Source: Paraconexibacter sp963815565 (GTDB taxonomy: Bacteria > Actinomycetota > Thermoleophilia > Solirubrobacterales > Solirubrobacteraceae). Taken from it: a stretch of 64,000 nucleotides of DNA. Under the pieces are notes generated by a model. It was given only the letters and a program-made list of their open reading frames with translations, was not told where the DNA came from and did not search any database. Below are positions 39,831 through 49,214 of the stretch, one piece after another. A program made the position numbers and the translations under genes. Position 1 is the stretch's first letter; each line of letters starts with the position of its first letter. The stretch covers positions 62,001 through 126,000 of the forward strand of contig CAWFHB010000004.1 in assembly GCA_963815565.1 (NCBI GenBank), in the 5' to 3' direction.

Positions 39831-42713
39831 ATGCGCTCCCAGGCACTCCACGGCAGGACGGGTGAGATCGCCGCCCTCGACCGGGCGCTCGAGCGGGTGC
39901 GCGGCGGCGCTCCGACCCTGGTGACGATCGCCGGGGAGCCCGGCATCGGCAAGACCACGCTGCTCGAACGGCTCGTACGTTGCGCCGAGCAAACCGCCCT
40001 GCCCGTGCTGCGCGCGGAGGGAGCCGAGTTCGAGCGCGGCGTCCCGTTCGGCGCGATCGCCGAGGCGCTCGACGATCACCTCTCACGCTTGGATCCCGCC
40101 CGCCTGGGTCCACTTCCTGCCGCAGATCGCGACCGGCTCGCAGCGCTGCTTCCGGCGCTCGCCGCCGGAAGCCTGCGAACCCCACCCACGGGCGACGAGC
40201 GCCACCTCACGCTCCGCGCGCTCCGCAGCCTGCTCGAGCTGCTCGCGGCTCGCCGGCCGTTGGTGCTCGCGCTCGACGACCTGCAGTGGATGGACGCGAA
40301 CACGCTCGAGCTGGTCACCCACCTCGCCCGCCGACCGCCGCACGCCCCGGTCCTTCTCGCGCTCGCCTTCCGCCCCCAGGGCCTCGTCCACGCCGTGGGC
40401 GCCGCCCGCGCTGCCTTTCTCGTCGGGCAGGCCGACGAGCCGCTCGCGCCGGGGCCGCTCTCCGTGACCGAAGCCGCCGCCCTGCTTGGAGGTCGCGTCC
40501 TTCCGGGGCGCCTGAAGACGCTTGTGGAAGAGAGCGGCGGCAACCCGTTCTACCTCGAAGAGCTAGCTACCACGGATCCGAGGCTGGGGCAGAAGTGGCC
40601 CCGGCTCGCCGGACTGGGCGAGCTGCCCCCGGCCGTCGCAGCCTCTCTGGCCGGCGAGCTCGCCCGGTTGGATCCGCGCGACCGTGCGATCTGCCAGGGG
40701 GCCGCGGTGATCGGCGACACCTTCGAGCTCCATCTGGCCGCCGCCGCGGCGGGGAGCACCGAGGCCGAGGCGCTCGCAGCGGTGGATGCGCTCGTCGGTG
40801 AGGGAACCGTTCGCAGCACGGAGCTCCCGGGACGTTTCCGCTTCCGCCACCCGATCGTGCGGAGAGCGGCGTACGAATCCGCCTCCCCCGGGCACCGCCT
40901 GCTCGCGCACCGGCGCGTCGCCGAACAGCTCGCGAGCGCCGGGGCCTCGCCGCTCGAGCGCGCGCAGCACGTGGCCGCCTCGGCCACGCCGGGCGATCGC
41001 GCGGCGGCGGAGCTGCTCGTCACCGCGGCGCGCGCCGCGGCGGTTCACGCTCCCGCCATCGCCGCCGACTGGTTCGGCGCCGCGCTGCGGCTGCTGCCCG
41101 CGGGGACAGCCGCGACCGAGCGCATCGGGCTGCTCGTGGCGATGGCCACCGCGCAAGGCTCGGCCGGGCGCCTGGAGGAGAGCCACCGGACGCTCCGCGC
41201 GGTGCTCGAGGAGCTTCCGCCCGAGCTGGAGCCGCTCCGCGGCCGGATTCTGCCGTTCCTCGCACTCATCGGACACCAGCTCGGCCACCACGGTGAGGCG
41301 ACCGCGCTGCTGCGCGCCGCGCTCAGCGGGGTGCCGGACCCGGAGGCCGCCGAAGCCGCGGAGCTCGGGATCACCGCGGCCCTCGACTGCCTCTACGAGC
41401 CCGATTACGTGGCGATGCTGCGGTTCGCGACGACGGCAGAACGGGTCGCACGGACGAGCGGGGACCCGCCGCTGGCCGTGGCGGGGATCGGAGTCCTCGC
41501 GCTGGCCCGGTACAACGTCGGCAGGCTGGACGCCGCGCACGCGGACTGCGCCCGCGCGGCGGCCGCGCTCGACACGCTCTCCGACCGTGCCCTCAGCGGG
41601 CGCCTCGAGGCGGTCCTCAGCGTGGCGTGGGCGGCGATGGGGCTCGAGCGGCACGCCGAATGCGTCGCGGTCGCAGGGCGCGGCCTCGAGATCTCCCGGG
41701 CCACGGGTCAGGGACACCTGGTCGTGCCGCTCACCATCACGCGCATCATCGTCACCGTCTGGCGTGGCGGACTGGTCGAAGCGGCGACCGAGGCCGACGA
41801 ACTGATCGACCTGGCGCGACTCTCGGGCGTGGAGCAGTGGATTGCCTGGGCGCTCACCGCGCGCGGCTGGATCGCCACCCAGGCGGGGGAACTCGACTTC
41901 GCGGCCCACTGCGGTGAGGAGGCCTGCGCCCTGGCCGCCACGCAGGAGCGTGCCACCTACTTCGTCGCCCACTCGGTCCTGCACCTGGCCGAGACCCGGC
42001 TGGAGCAGGGCCGCGCAGCCGAGTGTCGGGACATGCTGCTGGAGGCCGCAGGCGGGCCGGGGCTCCGGATCTGTGAGCGGCCCGTCCGGCCGCGGTACTA
42101 CGAGATCCTCACGCGCGCCTGCCTCCAGCTCGGCGGAGGCGAGGCAGCACGGGGCTGGGCGGCCATGGCCAGCACGGCCGCGGCAGGGAGTCCGCTGGGC
42201 GGGCGGTGCTGCGAGGCGGCGCTCGCCGAGGCCGCGGTCGCCCTGGCCGACGGCGGCCTCGAGGCGGCCGAGGCCCATGCCACCAGAGGCCTGGGCGCGG
42301 CGCGAGCCGCGCAGGATCGGTTGCTGGCTGCGCGCGCGCAGCTCCTGCTCGCGCGTGCGGTCGCCGGCCGGGACCGGGAGGCGGCGATCGGACTCCTCGA
42401 GCGGGCCCGAGCGGAGTTCGACGCCTGCGGGGCGGCACGACGCAGCGAGGAGACGGTGCGTGAGCTCCGCCGCCTCGGGCGCCGGGTCGGCGCGGGCGGC
42501 GCGCGCGGGCACGGGACGACCGGGATCGCCGCGCTCAGCCGGCGTGAGCACGAGGTCGCCGGGCTCGTCGGGGAGGGGCTCACCAATCGGGAGATCGCCG
42601 GGCGGCTCGTGCTCTCCGATCGGACCGTGGAGAGCCATCTGGCCGCGGTCTTCCGCAAGCTCGGGGTCCGCGGACGGGCCGCGGTCGGCGGGGCGCTGCT
42701 GCGCGAGGGCTGA
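39831..42713 (+). CDS. LAL-type LuxR-family ATPase regulator
   Basis: A 960-residue transcription factor. The N-terminal STAND-type ATPase has Walker A GEPGIGKTT and Walker B PLVLALDDLQWMD. Several hundred residues of TPR-like helical repeats follow, and the protein ends in a LuxR HTH (LSRREHEVAGLVGEGLTNREIAGRL ... SDRTVESHLAAVFRKLGV). Such LAL regulators often act as ligand- or peptide-sensing activators, and this one probably controls a neighbouring locus. ATG 39831 was used; a TTG at 39813 is possible. It is divergent from the large secreted protein. Confidence 0.85.
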   Translation: MRSQALHGRTGEIAALDRALERVRGGAPTLVTIAGEPGIGKTTLLERLVRCAEQTALPVLRAEGAEFERGVPFGAIAEALDDHLSRLDPARLGPLPAADRDRLAALLPALAAGSLRTPPTGDERHLTLRALRSLLELLAARRPLVLALDDLQWMDANTLELVTHLARRPPHAPVLLALAFRPQGLVHAVGAARAAFLVGQADEPLAPGPLSVTEAAALLGGRVLPGRLKTLVEESGGNPFYLEELATTDPRLGQKWPRLAGLGELPPAVAASLAGELARLDPRDRAICQGAAVIGDTFELHLAAAAAGSTEAEALAAVDALVGEGTVRSTELPGRFRFRHPIVRRAAYESASPGHRLLAHRRVAEQLASAGASPLERAQHVAASATPGDRAAAELLVTAARAAAVHAPAIAADWFGAALRLLPAGTAATERIGLLVAMATAQGSAGRLEESHRTLRAVLEELPPELEPLRGRILPFLALIGHQLGHHGEATALLRAALSGVPDPEAAEAAELGITAALDCLYEPDYVAMLRFATTAERVARTSGDPPLAVAGIGVLALARYNVGRLDAAHADCARAAAALDTLSDRALSGRLEAVLSVAWAAMGLERHAECVAVAGRGLEISRATGQGHLVVPLTITRIIVTVWRGGLVEAATEADELIDLARLSGVEQWIAWALTARGWIATQAGELDFAAHCGEEACALAATQERATYFVAHSVLHLAETRLEQGRAAECRDMLLEAAGGPGLRICERPVRPRYYEILTRACLQLGGGEAARGWAAMASTAAAGSPLGGRCCEAALAEAAVALADGGLEAAEAHATRGLGAARAAQDRLLAARAQLLLARAVAGRDREAAIGLLERARAEFDACGAARRSEETVRELRRLGRRVGAGGARGHGTTGIAALSRREHEVAGLVGEGLTNREIAGRLVLSDRTVESHLAAVFRKLGVRGRAAVGGALLREG

Positions 42714-42722
42714 GCGCGAGGT

Positions 42723-42761
42723 GGTCGAGATGACCCGCCGGATACGCGGGTCGTCTCGACC
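42723..42761. repeat. REP-like 16-bp-stem hairpin
   Basis: Arms GGTCGAGATGACCCGC (42723-42738) and GCGGGTCGTCTCGACC (42746-42761) pair along 16 bases with one G-U-type mismatch around a 7-base loop. It lies between the LuxR gene and the convergent alcohol dehydrogenase gene. No T tract. It shares TCGAGATG with the palindromes around the DUF559 gene. Confidence 0.65.
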
Positions 42762-42782
42762 GACTCGCCCGCGTGGCTGCGC

Positions 42783-43940
42783 TCAGGGCGCGGTGGCCGT
42801 GCTTCTCGGGTCGACGAGGATCTTCGCGTGCGCCTCGGGGTCGGCGAGCGCGTCGAACGCGGCCTCCACCCCGCCGAGGCCGACCGTCCCGGTCACGAGC
42901 GGGCTCGGGTCGACCTTCCCGTCGGCGAGGAGGTGCAGCGTGTCTCGGAACTCGAGCGGCGTGTAGCCGATCACGAAGCGCAGGTCGATCTCCTTGTTGA
43001 TCGCCATCGCCGGGGTGATCGTGTCCTTCCCCACGCAGACGCCGACGACGACGACGCGGCCGTAGAACGGGGCGGCGCCGATGATCGAGTCGATGACGCC
43101 GGGAACCCCGACGCACTCGAAGATGACCGGGCGCTTCGGCTCGACGCCGAGCGCGTCGGCCAGGCGGAAGGCCCGCCAGGGTCCGCCGGGCAGGCGGCCG
43201 AGCTTCTCGCTGGCGCCGACGGCGAGCTCGAGCAGGTCGGGGATCCCCGTGATCTCCCCCTTGCGCTGGACCGCGGTGTACGGGGACGTGACGGCCGGGT
43301 CGACGACGACGTCCGCACCGCAGCGCTGCGCGAGCGCACGGCGCCCCGCCGAGTAGTCGCTCGCGACGACGTTCCTTACGCCCTGCGCCTTCAGCATCAG
43401 GATCACCCCGAGGCCGACCGGCCCGCAGCCGATGACGATGGCGGTGTCCTTCTTGCCGACCTCGCCGCGGCGGACCGCGTGGTAGGCGACCGCCATCGGC
43501 TCGGTGAGCGCGGCGACGTCGGGCGAGAGGCCGTTCGGCACCTCGAGCATGAGCGAGGCCTCGACGAGGAGCTGCTCCGCGTAGGCCCCCGGGGCGTGGG
43601 TCGAGAGCCCGGTGGTGTCGACGCCCGTCGACCCGCGCAGGAGCGGGAGCGCCACCACGGGGGCGCCGGGCTTGATGGCCGCCTTCGTCTGTGGCCCGTA
43701 CTCGGCCACCTCGCCGGTGAACTCGTGGCCGAAGACGACGGGCTCGGACGAGCGGCCGAAGCGGTCGTAGCCGGCCTGGGACGTCATGTCGGCCCAGTCG
43801 TCCATCCCGTGGCGGGCGTGGAGGTCCGAGCCGCAGATCCCGCAGCGCGTCACCTCGATCCGGACCTGGCCGCGGCCGGGGACGGGCTCCGGCCGCTCCT
43901 CGACGGAGAGCTCCGCCTGCTGACAGACGACGGCCTTCAT
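42783..43940 (-). CDS. Zinc-dependent alcohol dehydrogenase (MDR)
   Basis: A 385-residue medium-chain dehydrogenase. Catalytic zinc site: CGICGSDLHARHG near residue 32 and VFGHEFTGEV. The structural zinc cysteine loop is not apparent. Rossmann motif IGCGPVGLGVILMLKAQG and an ECVGVPGVID region are typical. The enzyme probably oxidises a small polyol or secondary alcohol such as a butanediol with NAD. ATG 43940 fits the MKAVV start of this family. Confidence 0.85.
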   Translation of the reverse strand: MKAVVCQQAELSVEERPEPVPGRGQVRIEVTRCGICGSDLHARHGMDDWADMTSQAGYDRFGRSSEPVVFGHEFTGEVAEYGPQTKAAIKPGAPVVALPLLRGSTGVDTTGLSTHAPGAYAEQLLVEASLMLEVPNGLSPDVAALTEPMAVAYHAVRRGEVGKKDTAIVIGCGPVGLGVILMLKAQGVRNVVASDYSAGRRALAQRCGADVVVDPAVTSPYTAVQRKGEITGIPDLLELAVGASEKLGRLPGGPWRAFRLADALGVEPKRPVIFECVGVPGVIDSIIGAAPFYGRVVVVGVCVGKDTITPAMAINKEIDLRFVIGYTPLEFRDTLHLLADGKVDPSPLVTGTVGLGGVEAAFDALADPEAHAKILVDPRSTATAP

Positions 43941-44043
43941 GCGACGTTGGGGCTGGTGAGCATGCGCCGAGCCTACGCCGCCGTTTCGGATCCGTGCGTT
44001 CTCAGGTCTTCCCTTGCGAGATCGAGACCACACGGTTGCGTGA

Positions 44044-45282
44044 TCAAGCGGTCCGCACGGCGAGAACGGCGCAGACCAGCGAGAGGCCGGCGAGCACGAG
44101 AAGGCCCCCGTCGTAGCGGCCCGTCGTCGTGAACGCGACGGCGAGGGGAAGCGGCCCGAGCGCCGCGGCCCCGATCCGTGAGGCGTCGCCGGCGCTCTGC
44201 AGGCGGCCGAGTCGCGCCATCCCATAGCGCTGCGCCCACACCACCCCGTTCGCGGTCACGTTCAGCCCGCCGGCCACGCCGAGGACCGCGAACGCGCTGT
44301 AGGCCGCGACCGTCCCGGGGACGACCAGCAGCGCGATCCCCGCGCCGAGCAGCAGGCTGCTCGCGACCAGCACCGATCGGGTCCCGAGGCGGTCCGAGAG
44401 GATCCCGGCGACCACGGCCCCGAGCGCGGTGGTCACCGCGAGGACGGCCAAGGCGCCCGCCGCGGCGCCGTCGCCGAGCCCGCGCTCGGCGAGGATCGAG
44501 GTCGCGTGAAAGACCGCGCCGGTCACCACGAGTGGCGGCGCGGCGAGCACCAGCAGCAGCACGCCGCCCCCCTCCCGCCACGGGAAGCGCGCCCGCCCGC
44601 CCCCCTCCGTGCTCGCCAGGACCGCGCGAGCACCGACACGCGGGGCGAGCCGGGCGGCCAGGAGCGCGAGCGGTGCGACGAGGACGAGCACCGCGAGCCC
44701 CGTCACCCGGAAGGCGTCCCGGAAGCCGAGCTCGGCGATGAGCAGCACCGCGACCGCCGGGAGGGCCGCTGCGGCGAGCGTCGAGCCCAGGTTGCCGACC
44801 GCCAGCGCGCGGCCCCGCCAGCCGTCGAACCGCGCCGCCACCATCAGGGTCCCGAGCAGCGGGAACGAGCCTTGTCCGAAGGCGCGGAGCAGCGCCAGCG
44901 CCACGAACGCGCTCACGGCTCCCGCGGCGAGGCTTGCGATGCCGCAGCCCGCGGCAAGGCCGATCGCGACCGCGGCCCAGGCCGTTCCCACCCCGCGTCG
45001 GTCGACCAGGCGCCCGATCGCGAGCACGGTCAGCGCCGAGCAGGCCGTCGCCGCCGCGTACAGCGCGGAGAACGCAGCTCGCGACAGGCCGGTCGCGTCG
45101 ATCAGGTCGTCGACGAAGAGCGACAGCCAGTAGGACTGGCCGGGCGAGGAGGCCAGCGACGCGACGAAGGCGAGCGCGACGACACCGGCCCCGGCGCGGC
45201 GGCGTGAGCTGAGCGCGGACAGGCGGAGACCGTAGACCGTCGCATCCCGTCCCCGCGGGATGGGATAGTGCCAGCGCTCCAC
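44044..45282 (-). CDS. MFS transporter
   Basis: A 412-residue membrane protein with about 12 predicted helices, the MFS loop motif GRLVDRRGVG after helix 2 and IGxxSDR-like DRLGTR between halves. It probably exports or imports a small organic molecule by proton symport or antiport. The N-terminus may be shorter (GTG at 45234), because only 23 bases separate it from the divergent amine-oxidase start and the latter needs a promoter there. Substrate unknown. Confidence 0.8.
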   Translation of the reverse strand: MERWHYPIPRGRDATVYGLRLSALSSRRRAGAGVVALAFVASLASSPGQSYWLSLFVDDLIDATGLSRAAFSALYAAATACSALTVLAIGRLVDRRGVGTAWAAVAIGLAAGCGIASLAAGAVSAFVALALLRAFGQGSFPLLGTLMVAARFDGWRGRALAVGNLGSTLAAAALPAVAVLLIAELGFRDAFRVTGLAVLVLVAPLALLAARLAPRVGARAVLASTEGGGRARFPWREGGGVLLLVLAAPPLVVTGAVFHATSILAERGLGDGAAAGALAVLAVTTALGAVVAGILSDRLGTRSVLVASSLLLGAGIALLVVPGTVAAYSAFAVLGVAGGLNVTANGVVWAQRYGMARLGRLQSAGDASRIGAAALGPLPLAVAFTTTGRYDGGLLVLAGLSLVCAVLAVRTA

Positions 45283-45305
45283 ACCCCGTCCGAGGACCCC
45301 GCCCT

Positions 45306-46823
45306 ATGCCCGAGAAGCCGTCGCAGACCCCGCCGATCCTGACCCGTCGGCATGCCGTCCTCGGGGCGGGCGCCATCGGCGCCGCGGCCCTCCTGCCCGG
45401 TGACGACGCCCTGGCAGCCAAGCGCGCGCCGAAGAAGAAGCCGGCGCGCCAACGGAGGCGCGTCGACGTCGTCGTGGTGGGCGCCGGGCTCGCGGGCCTG
45501 CAGACGGCGCGCTCGCTCGTCGCGAAGGGGAAGTCCGTCACCGTCCTCGAGGCCCGGGGCCGGGTCGGCGGGCGCACGCTGAACCACGACCTCGGAGACG
45601 GAAAGGTCGTGGAGATCGGCGGGCAGTGGGTCGGGCCGACGCAGGACCACCTGCTCAAGCTGGCCAAGACGCTCGACGTGCAGACGTTCAAGACCTACTT
45701 CAAGGGCGACGGCGTCCTGAGCTACCAGGGCTCGCACCAGACGTTCGCCACGACCGGCCCGTTCGGTCCGGTGCCCCCCGTCGCGGACGGGATCGTCGAC
45801 GCCGCTGCCGCGATCCAGAAGCTCGACAGCATGGCCGCCGAGATCGACGTCGCCACCCCGTGGCGCTCGCAGAACGCGGACGAGTACGACGGGCAGACCT
45901 TCGAGACCTGGAAACTCGCCAACACGACCACCGCAGGCGGCCGCTTCCTCCTCGACCTCGGGTTCGCGAGCGTCTTCGCGACCGAGCCGCGCGACGTCTC
46001 GCTGCTCTGGGCGCTCGCCTACATGGCCGGAGCGGGCACTGAGGGCACCCCGGGTACGTTCTCCCGCCTCATCGGCACCACGGACGGGGCCCAGGACTCG
46101 CGGTTCGTCGGCGGCTCGCAGGAGGTCGCGATCCGGATGGCGCGAACCCTCGGCCGTCGCGTCGTCACCGGTGCGCCGGTCCGCCGCATCGAGAAGGTCG
46201 GCAAGGGGCTCACCGTCCACACCGACCGATCGAGCTACCCGGCGCGCAACGTGGTCGTCGCGGTCCCGCCGACGCTGGCCGGGCGCATCGTCTACGAGCC
46301 GGGCCTGCCGTTCGTCCGCGACCAGCTCACCCAGCGTCTGCCGATGGGCACGGTGATCAAGACACTCGTGGTCTACGACACCCCGTTCTGGCGGAAGGAC
46401 GGCCTGTCCGGCTACTCCAACACCGACTTCGACTGCGTCCGGCTCACCTACGACAACTCGCCGCCCGACGGCTCCCCCGGGATCATGCTTGCCTTCATCG
46501 AGGGACAGAACGCGCGGATCTGGGGGCAGCGCTCGCCGGAGGAGCGGCGCAAGCGCGTGCTCGAGAACCTCGTCTCCCTCTACGGTCCGCAGGCGGCCAA
46601 GCCGAAGGACTACGTCGAGATGAGCTGGGCGGCGGAGGACTTCACGCGCGGCTGCTACGGCGGCTACGGGCCCCCCGGCCTGCTGACGGGCTACGGACCG
46701 GCGATCCGCGAGCCCGTCGGCCGCATCCACTGGGCCGGGACCGAGACCGCGACCTTTTGGAACGGCTACATGGACGGCGCGCTCCGCTCCGGTGAGCGCG
46801 CCGCGAAGGAGATCGCCGGTTAG
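45306..46823 (+). CDS. Flavin-containing amine oxidase, probably exported
   Basis: A 505-residue FAD enzyme. The N-terminus has a Tat-like twin arginine (LTRRHAVLGAGAIGAAALL), then the dinucleotide motif VVVVGAGLAGL and the GGR flavin motif GRVGGRTL. The C-terminus has the FAD site IHWAGTETATFWNGYMDGA. It oxidises an amine to an aldehyde, ammonia and hydrogen peroxide. With aguA and aguB nearby, putrescine is an attractive substrate, but tyramine-type amines are equally possible. Convergent with the following oxidoreductase gene (4-base overlap). Confidence 0.85.
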   Translation: MPEKPSQTPPILTRRHAVLGAGAIGAAALLPGDDALAAKRAPKKKPARQRRRVDVVVVGAGLAGLQTARSLVAKGKSVTVLEARGRVGGRTLNHDLGDGKVVEIGGQWVGPTQDHLLKLAKTLDVQTFKTYFKGDGVLSYQGSHQTFATTGPFGPVPPVADGIVDAAAAIQKLDSMAAEIDVATPWRSQNADEYDGQTFETWKLANTTTAGGRFLLDLGFASVFATEPRDVSLLWALAYMAGAGTEGTPGTFSRLIGTTDGAQDSRFVGGSQEVAIRMARTLGRRVVTGAPVRRIEKVGKGLTVHTDRSSYPARNVVVAVPPTLAGRIVYEPGLPFVRDQLTQRLPMGTVIKTLVVYDTPFWRKDGLSGYSNTDFDCVRLTYDNSPPDGSPGIMLAFIEGQNARIWGQRSPEERRKRVLENLVSLYGPQAAKPKDYVEMSWAAEDFTRGCYGGYGPPGLLTGYGPAIREPVGRIHWAGTETATFWNGYMDGALRSGERAAKEIAG

Positions 46824-48154
46824 ACGAGCTTCGTGATCGCCCGGGCGGCGACGAGCACCGGGTCGAGCGTGCCGCTCACGGGCGGCGCGTAGGAGAGGTC
46901 GACCCACATCAGGGTCTCGACGTCCATGCCCGCCCAAAGCGCCATGGCCAGCGAGTCGATCCGCTTGCCCGCCGTCGCCCCACCGACGATCTGGCCGCCG
47001 AGCAGGCGCCCTGTTCCCTTCTCGGCGACGAGCTTCACCCACATCCGCTCGCTGCCCGGCATGTAGCGGGCACGGGTGTCCGTCTCGATCGTCTCGGTGA
47101 CGTAGTCGAAGCCGGCCTCCTCCGCCTGCCTCTCGGTGAGCCCGGTGAGCGCGATGTCGAGGTGGCAGATCCGGGTGATCCCCGTGCCGAGGACGCCGGG
47201 GAAGACGAGGTCGCCGCCGGTCAGGTTCGTCCCCACCACCCGGCCCTGCTTGTTCGCGTGGGTGCCGAGCTGGATGTTCACCGGCGCATCGAGGATCCGG
47301 TGGTGGGACTCGCAGCAGTCTCCGGCCACCCACACGCCGTCCTGCCCGAGCGCCCGCTGACGGTCGTCGACGGCCAGCGCGCCGGACTCCCCCACCGTCA
47401 TGCCGGCCGCCTCGGCGAGCTCGACCGCAGGCTTGACCCCGGTGGCCACGATGACGTGCCGGGCCGCGATCTCCTCCCCGCCGGCGCGGACGGCGCGCGG
47501 ACGCCCCTCCGCGTCGAGCAGCACGGCCGCGGCCTCGGTCTCGAGCCGGAGGTCGATCCCGAGCCCCTCGACCGCGCGCTGGACGTGCGCGGCCATGTCG
47601 GGATCGAGGATGCCGAAGACCTGGTCGGAGCGTTCGAGGATCGTGGTCTCCACTCCCTTGCGCACGAGCGCCTCGGCGAGTTCGAGCCCGATGTAGCCGG
47701 AGCCGAGGACGACGGCACCGCCGCCGGGGTCGGCGTCGACCGCGGAGCGCAGGCGCCCGCCCTGGGTGAGGGTCCGCACCGCTCCGGCGGCCTCGATCCC
47801 GTCGATCGGCGGCGAGACGGCGACGGCGCCCGTGGCGACGAGCAGCTCATCGAACCCTTCACGGGTGTCGTCGGCGAGCGTCACCTCACGGGCCTCCAGA
47901 TCGATGGCCACGACCTCGGCCCCCATACGCACGTCAAGGCCGTTCTCTCGGTGCTTCTCCGGCGTCCGGGCGACGAGCTCGTCGAGCGGATCGACCTCGC
48001 CCCCGACGTGGAACGGGATCCCGCAGGCGGAAAAGCTCGTGTAGGAGCCCTTCTCGAAGACGACGACGTCGAGCTCGGGCTCCCGTCGCTTGGCGACCGC
48101 CGCCGCGCTCATCCCGCCCGCATCCCCGCCGATCACTGCCAGTCGTCTAGCCAT
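46820..48154 (-). CDS. CoA-disulfide-reductase-like FAD oxidoreductase
   Basis: A 444-residue flavoprotein of the NADH oxidase/CoA-disulfide reductase family. The N-terminal IGGDAGGMSAA binds FAD, and redox cysteine Cys44 lies in FSACGIPF. VVLGSGYIGLELAEALVRKG binds NAD(P)H, and VWVAGDCCE is the second FAD site. The enzyme keeps low-molecular-weight thiols such as CoA reduced or reduces oxygen to water. It may protect against peroxide made by the convergent amine oxidase. ATG 48154. Confidence 0.82.
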   Translation of the reverse strand: MARRLAVIGGDAGGMSAAAVAKRREPELDVVVFEKGSYTSFSACGIPFHVGGEVDPLDELVARTPEKHRENGLDVRMGAEVVAIDLEAREVTLADDTREGFDELLVATGAVAVSPPIDGIEAAGAVRTLTQGGRLRSAVDADPGGGAVVLGSGYIGLELAEALVRKGVETTILERSDQVFGILDPDMAAHVQRAVEGLGIDLRLETEAAAVLLDAEGRPRAVRAGGEEIAARHVIVATGVKPAVELAEAAGMTVGESGALAVDDRQRALGQDGVWVAGDCCESHHRILDAPVNIQLGTHANKQGRVVGTNLTGGDLVFPGVLGTGITRICHLDIALTGLTERQAEEAGFDYVTETIETDTRARYMPGSERMWVKLVAEKGTGRLLGGQIVGGATAGKRIDSLAMALWAGMDVETLMWVDLSYAPPVSGTLDPVLVAARAITKLV

Positions 48155-48176
48155 GTTCTGGACCCTACGGTCGGGA

Positions 48177-48182
48177 TAGGTT
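48177..48182 (+). promoter_or_regulatory. -10 element of the MDR reductase gene
   Basis: TAGGTT followed by 6 bases and ATG 48189. Confidence 0.4.
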
Positions 48183-48188
48183 GGATGG

Positions 48189-49196
48189 ATGCCCACCACG
48201 AATCATCAGGTCCGTCTCGCCGCCCGCCCCCAGGGGCTCCCCACCGACGAGGTCTGGGAGCACACCACCGAGGAGCTCGGCGATCCCGGCCTGGGCCAGT
48301 TCAAGGTGAAGGTCTCCCACCTCTCCCTGGACCCCGCGATGCGCGGCTGGATGAACGAGGGCAAGAGCTACATCCCGCCCGTGGGCATCGGCGAGGTGAT
48401 GCGCGCGGGCGCGATCGGCGAGGTCATCGCCTCCGAGCACGACGACTTCAAGGTCGGCGACCACGTCTCCTACGCGTTCGGCGTGCAGGAGTACGCGATC
48501 TGCGACGGCGAGGGCGCCTACACGGTCGACCCCGACAAGGCCCCGTTGCCGACCTACCTCAGCGCACTCGGCATGACGGGCATGACCGCCTACTTCGGTC
48601 TGCTCGACGAGGGCAAGCCGAAGGAGGGCGAGACCGTCGTCGTCTCCGGTGCCGCGGGCGCGGTCGGCTCGGTCGTCGGGCAGATCGCGAAGCTCAAGGG
48701 CTGCCGGGTGGTCGGCATCGCCGGCGGCGCGGAGAAGTGCGCGTGGCTCACCGACGAGCTCGGCTTCGACGCCGCGATCGACTACAAGAACGAGGACGTC
48801 GGGAAGGCCCTGCGCGCCGCCGCGCCGAAGGGCGTCGACGTCTACTTCGACAACGTCGGCGGCGAGATCCTCGACACCGTCCTCGCCCAGCTCCGCCGCC
48901 GCGCCCGGGTCGTCATCTGCGGTGCGATCTCCCAGTACAACGCGACCGAGGGCGTCGCGGGCCCGAAGAACTACCTGTCGCTGCTCGTCAACCGGGCCTC
49001 GATGCAGGGCATGGTCGTCTTCGACTACGCCGACCGCTACGGCGAGGCGGCGAAGGAGATGGCCGGCTGGCTCGGCGAGGGCAAGCTCGTCTCCCGCGAG
49101 GAGGTCGTCGAGGGCGGCGTCGAGGACTTCCCCGAAACGCTGCTGCGGCTCTTCCGCGGGGAGAACACGGGCAAGCTGGTGCTGCAGCTGAGCTGA
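48189..49196 (+). CDS. NADP-dependent MDR reductase (CurA/PTGR-like)
   Basis: A 335-residue zinc-free medium-chain reductase. Motifs: SLDPAMRGWMNEGKSYIPPVG at the N-terminus, GMTGMTAYFGLLDEGKPKEG and the NADP motif VVVSGAAGAVGSVVGQIAKLKGC. It also has YFDNVGGEILDTVLAQL. This is the pattern of curcumin reductase and prostaglandin reductase, which reduce the double bond of enones with NADPH. Physiological substrate unknown. A leaderless promoter precedes it. Confidence 0.85.
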   Translation: MPTTNHQVRLAARPQGLPTDEVWEHTTEELGDPGLGQFKVKVSHLSLDPAMRGWMNEGKSYIPPVGIGEVMRAGAIGEVIASEHDDFKVGDHVSYAFGVQEYAICDGEGAYTVDPDKAPLPTYLSALGMTGMTAYFGLLDEGKPKEGETVVVSGAAGAVGSVVGQIAKLKGCRVVGIAGGAEKCAWLTDELGFDAAIDYKNEDVGKALRAAAPKGVDVYFDNVGGEILDTVLAQLRRRARVVICGAISQYNATEGVAGPKNYLSLLVNRASMQGMVVFDYADRYGEAAKEMAGWLGEGKLVSREEVVEGGVEDFPETLLRLFRGENTGKLVLQLS

Positions 49197-49214
49197 GGCC
49201 GGGAGGGCGCGCCG

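Noticed and set aside
43941..44043. Possible small RNA or tRNA gene in the 103-base gap
   Set aside because: No cloverleaf, conserved T-loop sequence or strong hairpin seen; nothing supportable.
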